Notes under the pieces: generated by a model
Database searches by the model: none
What the model was told of the DNA's origin: nothing
Seen by the model: only the letters and a program-made list of their open reading frames with translations
Translations under genes and position numbers: made by a program
In this document: one piece after another, positions 10,671-20,019 of the stretch
Layout of the letters: every line of letters begins with the position of its first letter
Numbering within the stretch: position 1 is the first letter of the stretch
Origin: Streptomyces sp. NBC_01276
GTDB lineage: Bacteria; Actinomycetota; Actinomycetes; Streptomycetales; Streptomycetaceae
Assembly (NCBI RefSeq): GCF_041435355.1
Contig: NZ_CP108442.1
Span: forward strand, 6,322,501 to 6,386,500
Direction: 5' to 3'
DNA: 64,000 bases

Positions 10671-11135
10671 GTGAGTGAGATGGTCGGACTGGCGAGGAAG
10701 CCCGCCGTACTGGAGGTGCCCGCGACCGTGGGGGCACTGGGCGAGATCGCCGCGTTCGTCCTGCTGCTGGCCGGCCGGGCGGGCCTCGGCAAAGGGGCCA
10801 CGTACCGGATCCGGCTGGCGGTGGACGAGCTGGCCACGAACATCGTGATGCACGGGTACCGGGGCGGCGACGGACGGATCACCGTCCGCGGCCGCTGCGG
10901 TCCCGACGGGGTGCGGATCGTCATCGAGGACACCGCCCCCGCGTTCGACCCGGTCGAAGGCCGCCTGCCCCCCGCCCCCGGGATCCCCCCGGAACGGCGG
11001 CGGGTCGGCGGCCTCGGCATCCACCTGGCCCTGACCAGCGTGGACACGTACGCCTACGCCCGCAGGGACGGCCGCAACATCAGCACGCTGACCGTCAAGG
11101 CCGAGGGGACGGACGCATGCCCTCCACCACCGTGA
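10671..11135 (+). CDS. RsbW-like serine kinase / anti-sigma factor (HATPase_c)
   Basis: This is a 154-residue GHKL ATPase from GTG 10671. The N-box is in RLAVDELATNIVMHGY, the G1-type motif in IEDTAPAFDP, and the G2-type motif in RVGGLGIHLA. This is the minimal anti-sigma kinase architecture that phosphorylates STAS antagonists and sequesters a sigma factor or another partner. No sigma-factor gene is visible nearby, so the target may be encoded elsewhere or be a non-sigma protein. The 3' end overlaps the phosphatase gene by 19 bases. Confidence 0.88.
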   Translation: MSEMVGLARKPAVLEVPATVGALGEIAAFVLLLAGRAGLGKGATYRIRLAVDELATNIVMHGYRGGDGRITVRGRCGPDGVRIVIEDTAPAFDPVEGRLPPAPGIPPERRRVGGLGIHLALTSVDTYAYARRDGRNISTLTVKAEGTDACPPPP

Positions 11136-12376
11136 TCATCCTGGACGCGGACCCGCCGCCACCCGCCGACCTGCTCGAAGCACTCCGGCTGATGGACGCG
11201 GAACTCGTCACCCGCACGCTGTCCGAACTGCTGCTCGGCCGACTGGAGGCACTGCCCCTCGCCGACGTGCTGCTCGCCCCCGCCGAGGCCGACGGGGAAG
11301 CGGTGCGCAGCGCCGTACGCCGGCTGCGCCGCTGGGCCGGCGCCCCCATCGTGGTCGTCTGGACCGTCACGGCCTTCGCCGCACTGGAGCGGCACGTCAG
11401 CATCGGCCACGACTACCTCGTCCCGCCCTTCCTGCCCGCCCTCGTCGGCGCCCGCCTGCACAGCTGCTCCGAGCGGGCCGGACTGGGCCGCACCCTGCGC
11501 GAGGCCGACGCCCGCGCCGAACTCATGGGATACGAGAAGGAACTGGAGATCGGCCGCGAGATCCAGGCCGGCTTCCTGCCCGAATCACTGCCCGTTCCCG
11601 AGGGCTGGGAGATCGACGTGCGCTTCCGCCCCGCCCGCCAGGTGGCCGGGGACTTCTACGACGTCTTCGAACTCTCCCGGGGCCGGCGCCTCGCCGTCGT
11701 CGTCGCCGACGTCTGCGACAAGGGCGTCGGCGCCGCCCTCTTCATGGCCCTGATCCGCTCCCTGCTGCGCCACACCGCCGAGAACAGCGGACTCCAGCAC
11801 CTGATGGCGGCCGGCCGCACCGGCGGCAGCCGCCGCACCCCGGTCGTCGGCGCCACCCCGCTGCTCAACGCGGTCACCGCCACCAACGGCTACCTCACCC
11901 GCAACCACCTGCGCCAGGGCTACTTCGCCACCCTCTTCTTCGGCGTCCTGGACCCGCTCACCGGAAGCCTCGTCTACATCAACGGCGGCCACAACCCGCC
12001 GCTGCTGCTCTCCGGCGAGGGCGCCCTGCCACGGCCCCTCGACGTGACGGGACCGGCCGTCGGCGTGCTGCCGGACTGCGTCTACACCCTGGGCTACGCC
12101 CAGCTGGACCCCGGCGACACCCTGTTCGTTTTCACCGACGGAGTACCCGAGGCCCGCTGCCCCGAAGGCAGTTTCCTCGGCGACGAACGGATGCTGGAAC
12201 TGCTCGCCGGCCCCCCGGCGAGCGGCCGGGACGTGGTGGACCGGATGGACCTGGCCGTGCGCCGCCACACCGGGACCGCCGAACAGCACGACGACGTGAC
12301 CATGCTGGCCCTGCACCGGCCACGTGCGGCGCGGGGGCCGCACGTGGCCGGCGACGGCTACCGGGTGGTGGCGTGA
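11117..12376 (+). CDS. SpoIIE/RsbU-type PP2C phosphatase with degenerate receiver-like N-terminus
   Basis: This is a 419-residue protein. Residues ~1-125 resemble a receiver domain (IIILDADPPP, then VVVWTVTAF), but I see no clear phosphoacceptor aspartate in the usual central position. A helical linker (EADARAELMGYEKELEIGRE) leads to the PP2C_SpoIIE domain with IQAGFLP, the metal-binding AGDFYD and ADVCDKG motifs, and GGHNPPLLL. It should dephosphorylate the STAS proteins made by the same unit. It overlaps both neighbours (19 and 4 bases). Confidence 0.88.
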   Translation: MPSTTVIILDADPPPPADLLEALRLMDAELVTRTLSELLLGRLEALPLADVLLAPAEADGEAVRSAVRRLRRWAGAPIVVVWTVTAFAALERHVSIGHDYLVPPFLPALVGARLHSCSERAGLGRTLREADARAELMGYEKELEIGREIQAGFLPESLPVPEGWEIDVRFRPARQVAGDFYDVFELSRGRRLAVVVADVCDKGVGAALFMALIRSLLRHTAENSGLQHLMAAGRTGGSRRTPVVGATPLLNAVTATNGYLTRNHLRQGYFATLFFGVLDPLTGSLVYINGGHNPPLLLSGEGALPRPLDVTGPAVGVLPDCVYTLGYAQLDPGDTLFVFTDGVPEARCPEGSFLGDERMLELLAGPPASGRDVVDRMDLAVRRHTGTAEQHDDVTMLALHRPRAARGPHVAGDGYRVVA

Positions 12377-13122
12377 TGACCCGGACCATCGTGGTGCACT
12401 CGCACCGCGGCGGCACCGGGAAGTCCTCGGTGCTGGCCAACCTCGCGGTCCTGCTGGCCGCCGGGGGACTGCGGGTGGGGGCGGTCGACACCGACCTCCA
12501 GTCGCCGACCCTCGACCTGCTGTTCGGGATCGGACCGGGTCCGGGCTCGCTGGCCGACTACCTCCTGGGCCGCTGCGAGATCGAGGCCGCGGCCCGCCGC
12601 ACCGTCCTGCCCGGGCTGTACGTCGTACCGGCCCGGTCCGGCACGGCGTCCCTGCGGGAGCTGATGACCACCGGGTACGACGTGGGGCTGCTCCCGGAGG
12701 GCTTCGACCGGCTGGCGCAGCGGTTCGCGCTCGACGTGCTGCTGCTCGACACGCACGCCGGACTGAACAACGAGTCGGTGACCGCCATGGGCAGCGCCGA
12801 CATCGTCCTGATCATGGCGCGGGCGGACCGCGTCGACCTCTCCGGGGTCGAGGAGACCATCGCCCTGGTCGGACGGCTGGCCTGCCGGCGGGCCCTCGTA
12901 CTGAGCATGGCCCCCGAGGGAGTCGACCGGGAGACCGTCCGCCGACGGGCCGAGGAGGTCTACGGGGCTCCGCTGGCCGGAATTCTCCCGTACGTGCCAC
13001 AAATGGCCTCCCTGTACGGGGAGCGCATATTCGCGGAAGCCCTTCCCGACCACCCCCTGGTCGGTGAATTCCGCGCGATCCTCTCGGCGTTGGACGCACG
13101 TGACGAAGTATCGCGGGCCTGA
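12373..13122 (+). CDS. MinD/ParA-superfamily P-loop ATPase
   Basis: This 249-residue protein has a deviant Walker A HRGGTGKSS at residues ~11-19, followed by ANLAVLLA and the VGAVDTDLQSPTLD switch I region. The Walker B-like strand is DVLLLDTHAGLNNES. No DNA-binding or membrane-targeting tail is obvious. Related proteins position complexes or act as regulatory ATPases. Here the gene is coupled to the SpoIIE-type phosphatase by a four-base overlap (GTGATGA), so it may form part of the signalling module. An effect on localisation or activity of the switch is my inference. Confidence 0.82.
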   Translation: MMTRTIVVHSHRGGTGKSSVLANLAVLLAAGGLRVGAVDTDLQSPTLDLLFGIGPGPGSLADYLLGRCEIEAAARRTVLPGLYVVPARSGTASLRELMTTGYDVGLLPEGFDRLAQRFALDVLLLDTHAGLNNESVTAMGSADIVLIMARADRVDLSGVEETIALVGRLACRRALVLSMAPEGVDRETVRRRAEEVYGAPLAGILPYVPQMASLYGERIFAEALPDHPLVGEFRAILSALDARDEVSRA

Positions 13123-13191
13123 GGTCCACCCCTTACGCCCCTGGAAGGGGGCGTGTTGAATCGGCAGCGAATCCAGAACAAGGAGAGAATC

Positions 13192-13932
13192 ATGAAGATT
13201 CTCGTCGTCATGACGGCAAAGGCCACGCTTCATCTCCTGGACGGGGAACAGCACCCCTCGGGATTCTGGGCAGAGGAATTCGTCGTTCCCTATACCCTCT
13301 TCCGGGCCGCCGGCCACACCGTGGACGTGGCGACGATCGGGGGCGCGGCACCCACGGTCGACCCGACCAGCATCGACCCCGGCTTCCTGCGGTGGGTCCG
13401 GCCCGAAGGCTCCCCGGACGAGGACGCGGCCAACGCCGCCGAGTACGTCCGCGTCATCGGGCAGACCCCTGGGCTCCAGCACCCCATCGCCCTGGAATCC
13501 CTCGGCGAGAAGGACATCGCCGACTACGACGGCATCTACGTCAGCGGCGGCCACGGGGCCATCGGCGACCTGCCCAAGTCCGACGAACTCGCCCAGCTGC
13601 TGCGCTGGGCCATCGAGCGGGACAAGCCGCTCGCCACGGTCTGCCACGGCCACACCGCGCTCCTGTCCCTGCGCGACGGCGAGGGCCGCTGGCCGTTCGA
13701 GGGCTACCGGATGACCGCCTTCTCGCACGCCGAGGAACTGGTCACCAACATGGCCGGCCGGCTCCCGCTGATCCTGGAGGCCGAACTCACCAGGCTCGGC
13801 GCCCGCTACGAGAAGGCCGAAGCGATCTGGGACTCGCACGTGGTGGTGGACCGCAGGCTCACCACCGGCCAGAACCCGTACTCCTCCAAGGCCCTCGCCG
13901 AGACGTTCCTGAAGCAGCTCGACCAGGGCTAG
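13192..13932 (+). CDS. Type 1 glutamine amidotransferase-like / DJ-1/PfpI-family protein (Hsp31-like)
   Basis: This 246-residue protein is chosen from ATG 13192, which has AAGGAGAG eight bases upstream; a longer frame from 13153 lacks such a site. The nucleophile elbow is ATVCHGHTALL, the acidic residue lies in YVSGGHGAIGDLP, and an N-terminal WAEEFVVPY segment matches the larger Hsp31/YhbO-like members. Family activities include glyoxalase III, deglycase and chaperone functions. It is the second PfpI-type protein in this run and sits just before the aldehyde dehydrogenase, which fits carbonyl detoxification. Confidence 0.83.
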   Translation: MKILVVMTAKATLHLLDGEQHPSGFWAEEFVVPYTLFRAAGHTVDVATIGGAAPTVDPTSIDPGFLRWVRPEGSPDEDAANAAEYVRVIGQTPGLQHPIALESLGEKDIADYDGIYVSGGHGAIGDLPKSDELAQLLRWAIERDKPLATVCHGHTALLSLRDGEGRWPFEGYRMTAFSHAEELVTNMAGRLPLILEAELTRLGARYEKAEAIWDSHVVVDRRLTTGQNPYSSKALAETFLKQLDQG

Positions 13933-13958
13933 CCCCCGCGACACCGGAAGGTGCAGCC

Positions 13959-15443
13959 ATGACCCAGCGCGTGCTCAGCGACCGACCTCTGGCCAACCCC
14001 GGGAAGCTGTTCATCGGCGGCAGATGGATCCCCGCCCGGGACGGCCGTACCGAACCGGACGTCAGCCCGATCGACGGACAGGAGATCGTTCCGGTGGCCC
14101 AGGCCTCCGCGGCCGACGCCGACGCCGCCGTCACCGCGGCGCGCACGGCCTACGAGGAAGGTCCCTGGAGCCGGCTCTCCGCCCAGGAGCGCGCGCTGCG
14201 GCTGAACCGCGTCGGCGAACTGATCGAGCGGGACCTGGAGGAGATCGCCCTGCTGGAGACGGTGGACATGGGCAAGCCGTTCGCCTTCTCCAGCACCGTC
14301 GACGCCCCCATGGCCGCCCAGCTGATGCACTACTACGCCGGCGCGGTCACCCGCGTCGACGGGTCCTCCCGGGCCCCGGCGGGCGGACAGCTCGCGTACA
14401 CGCTGCGCGAACCGCTGGGCGTCGTCTGCGCCATCACCCCCTTCAACTTCCCGCTCCTGCTGTCGATGACGAAGATCGCCCCCGCCCTCGCGGCGGGGAA
14501 CACCGTCGTCCACAAGCCCTCCCCGGCCACCCCGCTCACCGCCCTGAAGATCGCCGAACTCTTCCAGGAGGCGGAGATCCCCGACGGGGTGCTGAACGTC
14601 ATCACCGGTCCCGGCGTGGAACTGGGGGAGACCCTCACGGACCACCCCGGCATCGACAAGATCGCCTTCACCGGCTCCACCGCGGTCGGCCAGTCGATCA
14701 TCCGCAAGTCGGCCGGCACCCTGAAGAAGGTGACGATGGAACTCGGCGGCAAGTCCGCCAACATCGTCTTCGCCGACGCCGACCTCGACGCCGCCGAGGA
14801 ACTCGCCTTCTTCGGCATCTACTACAACAAGGGCGAGATCTGCACCGCCGGCTCCCGGCTGCTGCTGCACCGCCCCATCCACGACGAGATGGTCGAACGC
14901 CTGGTGCGCCGGGCCGCCGGCCTCAGGCCCGGGGACCCGCGCGACCCCGGGACCCTCTTCGGACCACTGGCCCACCAGGGCCAGTTCGACAAGGTCAGCT
15001 CCTACATCGAGATCGGCGAGAAGGAAGGCGCGGTACTGCGCACCGGAGGCGCCGGCTGGACCCCCGAGGGTGCCTCCAGCAGGGGCCTGTACTTCCTGCC
15101 GACCGTCTTCACCGGGGTCGACAACTCCATGCGGATCGCCCAGGAGGAGATCTTCGGACCCGTCCTGTCGATCATCCCCTTCGACACCGAGGAAGACGCC
15201 GTACGCATCGCCAACGACAGCGCGTACGGCCTCGCCGCAGGGGTCCACACCAAGGACCTGCGGCGGGCCCACCGGGTCGCCTCGCAGATCAAGGCGGGCA
15301 CGGTCTGGGTGAATTGCTACAACCAGTACGACCCCTCCGTGCCCTACGGCGGCTACAAGGCCTCCGGCTACGGACGCGAGTGCGGACCGGAATCCCTGGA
15401 GAGCTACACGCAGACCAAGTCGGTCTGGATCGGGATGGACTGA
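13959..15443 (+). CDS. NAD(P)+-dependent aldehyde dehydrogenase
   Basis: This 494-residue ALDH superfamily enzyme has every core element: ITPFNFPLLL, the lysine of VVHKPSPATP, FTGSTAVGQ, the general base in TMELGGKSANIV, the catalytic Cys in GEICTAGSR, and EEIFGPVLSII near the C-terminus. It oxidises an aldehyde to a carboxylate. In this run the aldehyde could come from the ThDP decarboxylase or the GMC enzyme. GGAAGG precedes ATG 13959, 26 bases after the preceding stop. Confidence 0.93.
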   Translation: MTQRVLSDRPLANPGKLFIGGRWIPARDGRTEPDVSPIDGQEIVPVAQASAADADAAVTAARTAYEEGPWSRLSAQERALRLNRVGELIERDLEEIALLETVDMGKPFAFSSTVDAPMAAQLMHYYAGAVTRVDGSSRAPAGGQLAYTLREPLGVVCAITPFNFPLLLSMTKIAPALAAGNTVVHKPSPATPLTALKIAELFQEAEIPDGVLNVITGPGVELGETLTDHPGIDKIAFTGSTAVGQSIIRKSAGTLKKVTMELGGKSANIVFADADLDAAEELAFFGIYYNKGEICTAGSRLLLHRPIHDEMVERLVRRAAGLRPGDPRDPGTLFGPLAHQGQFDKVSSYIEIGEKEGAVLRTGGAGWTPEGASSRGLYFLPTVFTGVDNSMRIAQEEIFGPVLSIIPFDTEEDAVRIANDSAYGLAAGVHTKDLRRAHRVASQIKAGTVWVNCYNQYDPSVPYGGYKASGYGRECGPESLESYTQTKSVWIGMD

Positions 15444-15479
15444 GGTCCACCCGGCCGGACCCCCGATCGAGGAGTCCCC

Positions 15480-16097
15480 ATGCGGACAGGCATCATCGGC
15501 ACCGGGCGGATCGGCTCGACCCTCGCCAGGATCCTCGTGGCGGCGGGCCACCAGGTCGTCCTCGCCAACGCGCGCGGGCCGCGGTCGCTCGCCCCGCTGC
15601 TGGCCGAGCTCGGACCCGGCGCCGCGGCGGGACACCCCGTCCAGGCGGCCGGGCAGGCCGACCTCCTGGTGCTGATGGTGCCCTTCGCCACCGTGCGGGG
15701 GCTGCTGCCCCCGCACGTCGTGCAGGACAAGGTGCTGGTGGACGCCACCAACGCCTTCGACGGCCCCGGGGCCGCCGACCCGGCGGGCCGCGGCTCCAGC
15801 GAACTGGTCGCCGAGTGGTACCCCGGCGCCCGGATCGTGAAATCCCTGAACACCATGTACTTCGAGACCCTCGCCGTCGCCGGGACCGCCCCCGGACGAC
15901 AGCCGTCCGAGCGCCTGGCCCATTTCACGGCGGGCGACGACGCGAAGGCGAAGGAAATCGTCGCGGGAATCATCGCGGACCTCGGATTCGTGCCCGTCGA
16001 CACCGGCCCGCTGCACTCCGGAGGAATTCTCCAGCAGCCCGGCGGTCCCCTCTACAACCGGTCGCTCACGGAAGCGCAGGCGCTCGCATGGATCTGA
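15480..16097 (+). CDS. NADPH-dependent F420 reductase-like NAD(P)-binding protein
   Basis: This 205-residue Rossmann protein begins TGIIGTGRIGSTLARILVAAG and continues with VVLANARGP, where a small plus basic pair is typical of NADPH-binding F420 oxidoreductase (FNO) relatives. The rest (LLVLMVPFATV, VLVDATNAF, IVKSLNTMY, FTAGDDAKAK) matches the same family. It may regenerate F420H2 or reduce a pathway intermediate. The stop overlaps the start of the 2Fe-2S subunit gene by 10 bases, linking it to the molybdenum hydroxylase. Confidence 0.8.
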   Translation: MRTGIIGTGRIGSTLARILVAAGHQVVLANARGPRSLAPLLAELGPGAAAGHPVQAAGQADLLVLMVPFATVRGLLPPHVVQDKVLVDATNAFDGPGAADPAGRGSSELVAEWYPGARIVKSLNTMYFETLAVAGTAPGRQPSERLAHFTAGDDAKAKEIVAGIIADLGFVPVDTGPLHSGGILQQPGGPLYNRSLTEAQALAWI

Positions 16098-16594
16098 ACC
16101 TGAACCTGAACGTGAACGGAAGACCGGAGCGGTTCGCGGCGCAGCCCAACGAACTCCTCGTGGAGCGGCTCCGCGACGGACTCGGGCTCACCGGCACCAA
16201 GGTCGGCTGCGACACCGGCCAGTGCGGGACCTGCGTGGTCCGGCTCGACGGCAGGTCGGTCAAGAGCTGCCTGATCCTCACCGCCGCGGCCGCCGGCTCG
16301 GAGGTCACCACCATCGAGGGCGTGTCCGAGCGGGGCGGAGAGCTGACCGGCCTCCAGGAGGCCCTGCGCCAGGAGCACGGCACCCAGTGCGGCTTCTGCA
16401 CCCCCGGCATGGTCATGGCCCTCGGCGAGCTCGTCGAGACCAGCGCCGGCGGAGAGGCGCCCACCGAGCCCGAGATCCGCGAGTGGCTCACCGGCAACCT
16501 GTGCCGCTGCACCGGCTACCACAGCGTGGTCCGCGGGGTACAGCGCGCCTGCGCCCCCGCCGCCGAGGCCGGCGTGCCCGGACGGGAGGGCTGA
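16088..16594 (+). CDS. Molybdenum hydroxylase small subunit, two [2Fe-2S] clusters
   Basis: This 168-residue protein starts at ATG 16088 inside the preceding gene. The plant-type ferredoxin cluster is GCDTGQCGTCVV plus SVKSCL. The second, C-terminal cluster is CGFCTPGMV plus NLCRCTGYHSV. It passes electrons from the molybdopterin subunit to the FAD subunit, as in the CoxS/XdhA/QorS family. An odd start, MDLNLNLNVNGRP, precedes the fold. Order small-large-medium is usual for one sub-lineage of this family. Confidence 0.93.
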   Translation: MDLNLNLNVNGRPERFAAQPNELLVERLRDGLGLTGTKVGCDTGQCGTCVVRLDGRSVKSCLILTAAAAGSEVTTIEGVSERGGELTGLQEALRQEHGTQCGFCTPGMVMALGELVETSAGGEAPTEPEIREWLTGNLCRCTGYHSVVRGVQRACAPAAEAGVPGREG

Positions 16595-16599
16595 GGGAG

Positions 16600-19164
16600 A
16601 TGACCGCAGTGCCGGGGGAGACCGCCACAGCCGGCGGGGCCACAGCCGACGGGGCCGCAACCGTGCGGGACGCCACAGCCGTTGAGGACACCGCAGCCGT
16701 CGAGGACACCACCGCGGTGCGGGACGCCACCGCCGCCGACGGAGCCACGGACGTGATGGACGACGCGCCCGCGACCGCCGCCGAGCCCGCGGAGCACGCC
16801 GTCCTCGGCCAGCCGATGGACGCCCGCGAGGACCCGCGGCTGCTGCGCGGTGAGGCCACGTACGTCGCGGACATCGACCTGCCGGGCACCGCCCACATGG
16901 CGATCCTCGGCAGCCCGGTGGCCCACGCGAAGCTCCTCTCCATCGACACCAAGGCCGCCGAACAGATGCCCGGCGTCCTCAAGGTCGCCACCGCCGCCGA
17001 CTTCACCGACGTGATGCCGCTGCCGTGCATCTGGATCCCCGGAGGGGTCGAGAGCCACTTCCCGCCCCACCCCTACGGACTGCCCGGCGCCCGCCCCGTC
17101 CTCACCGGCGACGCCGTCCGCCACGTCGGCGACCCCATCGCCGTGGTCGTCGCCGAGACCCCGCGCCAGGCCGCCGCCGCGCTGGCCGCGATCTCCGTCG
17201 AGTACGAGCCGCTGCCCGTGGTCACCCGCGCCGACGCGGCCCTCGCCGAAGGCGCACCCCAGCTGCACGAGGCCGTCCCCGGGAACCTGAACGCGTACTG
17301 GACCTGCGGCGACAAGGACCGCACCGACGCGGCCATCGCCGGAGCCGAGGTCACGGTGGAGCTCGACCTGGTCAACCAGCGCACCATCAACAGCCCCATC
17401 GAGCCGCGCGGCGCGGTCGGCGACTACGACGCCACCACCGGCGAGTACACCCTCTACGCCACCACCCAGGGCCCGCACAACCACCGCTTCCTGCTCTCCG
17501 CCCTGGTCCTCGGCATCCCCTTCAACAAGCTCCGGGTGATCGCCCCCACCGTCGGCGGCAGCTTCGGCACCAAGGGCTACCTCTACCCCGACATGGCGCT
17601 CGTCCTGCTCCTGTCGAAGGCGCTCGGCCGGCCCGTGAAATGGGTGGACACCCGCACCGGGCTGATGAACTCCACCGTCCAGGGCCGTGACCACCGCCAG
17701 CACGTCACCCTCGCCGGCACCCGCGACGGCCGCATCACCGCCGTGCGCTGCACCAGCTACGCCAACCTCGGCGCCTACCCCTCCACCATCGGCCCCGGCG
17801 TCGCCACCGCCCTGATGGGCCGCTCCATCACCGGCATGTACGCCGTCGACGCCGCCTTCTGCGAGGTCTACGCCGCCTTCACCAACACCGTCTCGCTCGG
17901 CGCCCAGCGCGGCAGCGGGCGCGCGGAGGCCGCCTTCCTGATGGAACGCCTCGTCGACCGCTACGCCGGGGAGATCGGCATGGACCCGGCGGAGGTCCGG
18001 CGCAGGAACCTGGTGCCGAAGGAGGAGTTCCCGTACGACAACGGTCTGGGCTGGACCTACGACTCCGGGAACTACCTGCCGAACTTCGACCGGGCCATCG
18101 AACTGTCCGGCTACGCCGGCATGCCCGCCCGCAAGGCCGAGGCCCGTACCCGCGGCAAGCGGCTCGGCGTCGGCATCGCCACCTACGTCGCGATCTGCGG
18201 GGTCGGCCCCTCCACCCGGATGTCCAAGGAGGGCATGCTCGGCGGCACCTGGGAGAGCGCGAACATCCGCGTCCACCCCACCGGCGAGGTGGCCGTCACC
18301 GTCGGCTCCGCCTCCACCGGCCAGAGCCACCACACCGTCTTCGCTATGGTCGCCGCCGACGAGCTGGGCATCGACCCCTCCCAGGTCCAGGTGTACGAGG
18401 GGGACACCCTCAAGGCCCCCTACGGGCAGGGCACCTACGGCTCGCGCTCCTACAGCATGGCCGCCCCCGCCGTCGCCCTCACCGCCCGCAAGATCAAGGC
18501 CAAACTGGTCAGGGCCGGAGCCGTCTTCCTGGGCGTCCCCGAGGACAAGGTCGTCTACCGGGGCGGCGCCGTCCACGAGGACGGCAACCCCGCGAACACC
18601 AAGACCTTCTCCGAACTGGCCATGGCCATGTGGTACGGCTGGGGACTGCCCCCGGAGATCGAGCCGGCCCTCGACGAGACCACGCACTTCGACCCGCCGG
18701 ACTTCAACTACCCCTTCGGCACGCACGTCGCCGTCGTCGAGGTCGACGAACTCACCGGGGAGACCGAGGTGGTGGCGTACACCGCCGTCGACGACGCCGG
18801 CAACATCGGCAATCCGAAGATCGTCGACGGCCAGATCGAGGGCAGCATCGTGCACGGCCTCGGCCAGGCGCTGATGGAGGCGGCCGAGTACGACGAGAAC
18901 GGCGTCCTGATCAGCTCCGACCTGAACCACTACGCCCTGCCGCGCGCCGCCGACGTCCCCTTCTTCGCCCTCGACCGCACCGTCACGCCCTCCCCGCACA
19001 ACCCGCTCGGCGCCAAGGGGGCCGGCGAGATCGCCACCGTGCCGCCCGCCGCCGCGGTGGTCAACGCGGTCGTCGACGCCCTCTCCGACCTGGGCGTCCG
19101 GCACATCGACATGCCGCTCACCCCCGAGAAGGTGTGGCGCCGCCTGCAGGGAGAGACGCAGTGA
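16600..19164 (+). CDS. Molybdenum hydroxylase large subunit (xanthine dehydrogenase/aldehyde oxidase family)
   Basis: This 854-residue molybdopterin-binding subunit carries the core motifs VAPTVGGSFGTKGY (Mo site), QRGSGRAEAAFLMER and the catalytic glutamate near the C-terminus in GAKGAGEIATVPPAA. The AYxCSFR loop of form I CO dehydrogenase is absent, so the substrate is more likely an aldehyde or N-heterocycle than CO. Residues ~1-70 are a disordered Ala/Thr/Asp extension containing four six-residue repeats, not found in the core family. The domain proper begins at LGQPMDAREDPRLLRG. The stop overlaps the next GTG start by four bases. Confidence 0.93.
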   Translation: MTAVPGETATAGGATADGAATVRDATAVEDTAAVEDTTAVRDATAADGATDVMDDAPATAAEPAEHAVLGQPMDAREDPRLLRGEATYVADIDLPGTAHMAILGSPVAHAKLLSIDTKAAEQMPGVLKVATAADFTDVMPLPCIWIPGGVESHFPPHPYGLPGARPVLTGDAVRHVGDPIAVVVAETPRQAAAALAAISVEYEPLPVVTRADAALAEGAPQLHEAVPGNLNAYWTCGDKDRTDAAIAGAEVTVELDLVNQRTINSPIEPRGAVGDYDATTGEYTLYATTQGPHNHRFLLSALVLGIPFNKLRVIAPTVGGSFGTKGYLYPDMALVLLLSKALGRPVKWVDTRTGLMNSTVQGRDHRQHVTLAGTRDGRITAVRCTSYANLGAYPSTIGPGVATALMGRSITGMYAVDAAFCEVYAAFTNTVSLGAQRGSGRAEAAFLMERLVDRYAGEIGMDPAEVRRRNLVPKEEFPYDNGLGWTYDSGNYLPNFDRAIELSGYAGMPARKAEARTRGKRLGVGIATYVAICGVGPSTRMSKEGMLGGTWESANIRVHPTGEVAVTVGSASTGQSHHTVFAMVAADELGIDPSQVQVYEGDTLKAPYGQGTYGSRSYSMAAPAVALTARKIKAKLVRAGAVFLGVPEDKVVYRGGAVHEDGNPANTKTFSELAMAMWYGWGLPPEIEPALDETTHFDPPDFNYPFGTHVAVVEVDELTGETEVVAYTAVDDAGNIGNPKIVDGQIEGSIVHGLGQALMEAAEYDENGVLISSDLNHYALPRAADVPFFALDRTVTPSPHNPLGAKGAGEIATVPPAAAVVNAVVDALSDLGVRHIDMPLTPEKVWRRLQGETQ
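16663..16734 (+). repeat. Four in-frame 18-bp repeats in the N-terminal extension of the Mo hydroxylase
   Basis: Four consecutive 18-bp units encode V-x-D-x-T-A hexapeptides (residues 22-45). Units 1 and 4 are nearly identical, as are units 2 and 3, giving an A-B-B-A pattern that suggests slippage or unequal exchange. The encoded tail is acidic and probably disordered. Confidence 0.85.
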
Positions 19165-19982
19165 TCCTCACCGAATTCGACTACGTCCGCCCCCTGCGCC
19201 TCGACGAGGCCCTGGACCTGCTCGCCGGGCCCGGCGCCCGGGTACTGGCGGGCGGCCAGAGCCTGCTGCCCGGCCTGCGCGCCGGGACCGACCGGGCCCG
19301 GCTGCTGGTCGACGTACGCCACCTGGAGGAGCTGCGGGGGATCTCCGGCGCCGACGGGACCCTGCGCGTCGGGGCCCTGACCACCCTCGCCGAACTCGCC
19401 GCGCACCCCCTGGTGCGGGAGCGGGCGCCGGAGCTGGCCGCCGCGGCCCGCGCCAACGGCGACCCCCAGGTCCGCAACCTCGGCACCGCCGGCGGCAACC
19501 TGGCGGTCCCGGGCCGGCCGACCGACCTGCCGGTCGCCGCCCTCGCCGCCGGCGCCGAGGTGGAACTGGCCGGCCCCGGCGGGCGCACCCGGGTGGGCGC
19601 CGAGGAGTTCACCGCCGGCGGGGTGCCCGCCGGATCGGTGCTCACCGCCCTGCTGGTGCCCGCCGCCGGCCCGGCCGCCGCCTTCGAGAAGGCCGCCGAC
19701 CGGGCCACCCGCTACCCGCTGTGCGCGGCCTGCGTACGGATCACCGCCGACGGGCCGCGGATCGCCGTCACCGGAGCCACCCCCCGCGCCCTGCGCCTGC
19801 GCGGGGTCGAGGACCGGCTGCGCGGCGGCCCGTACACGACGGAGGCGGTGCTCGCGGCCTTCCGCGCCGAGCCCCGGGAGCTGTTCGTCCCCGGGCGCGG
19901 CACCTCGGCCGAATACCTGGGCCACCTCGCGGGCGTGCTCACCGCCCGCGCGCTGGCGAGGGCGGCCCGGATCACCGCCTGA
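19161..19982 (+). CDS. Molybdenum hydroxylase medium subunit (FAD-binding)
   Basis: This 273-residue CoxM-type flavoprotein starts at GTG 19161, overlapping the large-subunit stop. FAD motifs are VLAGGQSLLPGLRAG near the N-terminus and NLGTAGGNLAVPGRPTDLP near residue 110. The C-terminal CO-dehydrogenase-flavoprotein-like domain follows. It completes the three-subunit hydroxylase that hydroxylates the substrate with water and passes electrons to NAD+ or another acceptor. An XdhC-type maturation factor lies about 5 kb downstream at 25371. Confidence 0.92.
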   Translation: MILTEFDYVRPLRLDEALDLLAGPGARVLAGGQSLLPGLRAGTDRARLLVDVRHLEELRGISGADGTLRVGALTTLAELAAHPLVRERAPELAAAARANGDPQVRNLGTAGGNLAVPGRPTDLPVAALAAGAEVELAGPGGRTRVGAEEFTAGGVPAGSVLTALLVPAAGPAAAFEKAADRATRYPLCAACVRITADGPRIAVTGATPRALRLRGVEDRLRGGPYTTEAVLAAFRAEPRELFVPGRGTSAEYLGHLAGVLTARALARAARITA

Positions 19983-20019
19983 CCGCCCGCCGGGCACCAG
20001 GAGGAGGGGAGTAGACGCC

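Noticed and set aside
16600..19164. Carbon monoxide dehydrogenase large subunit
   Set aside because: The AYxCSFR active-site loop of form I CO dehydrogenase is absent; QRGSGRAEAAF fits aldehyde or heterocycle hydroxylases.
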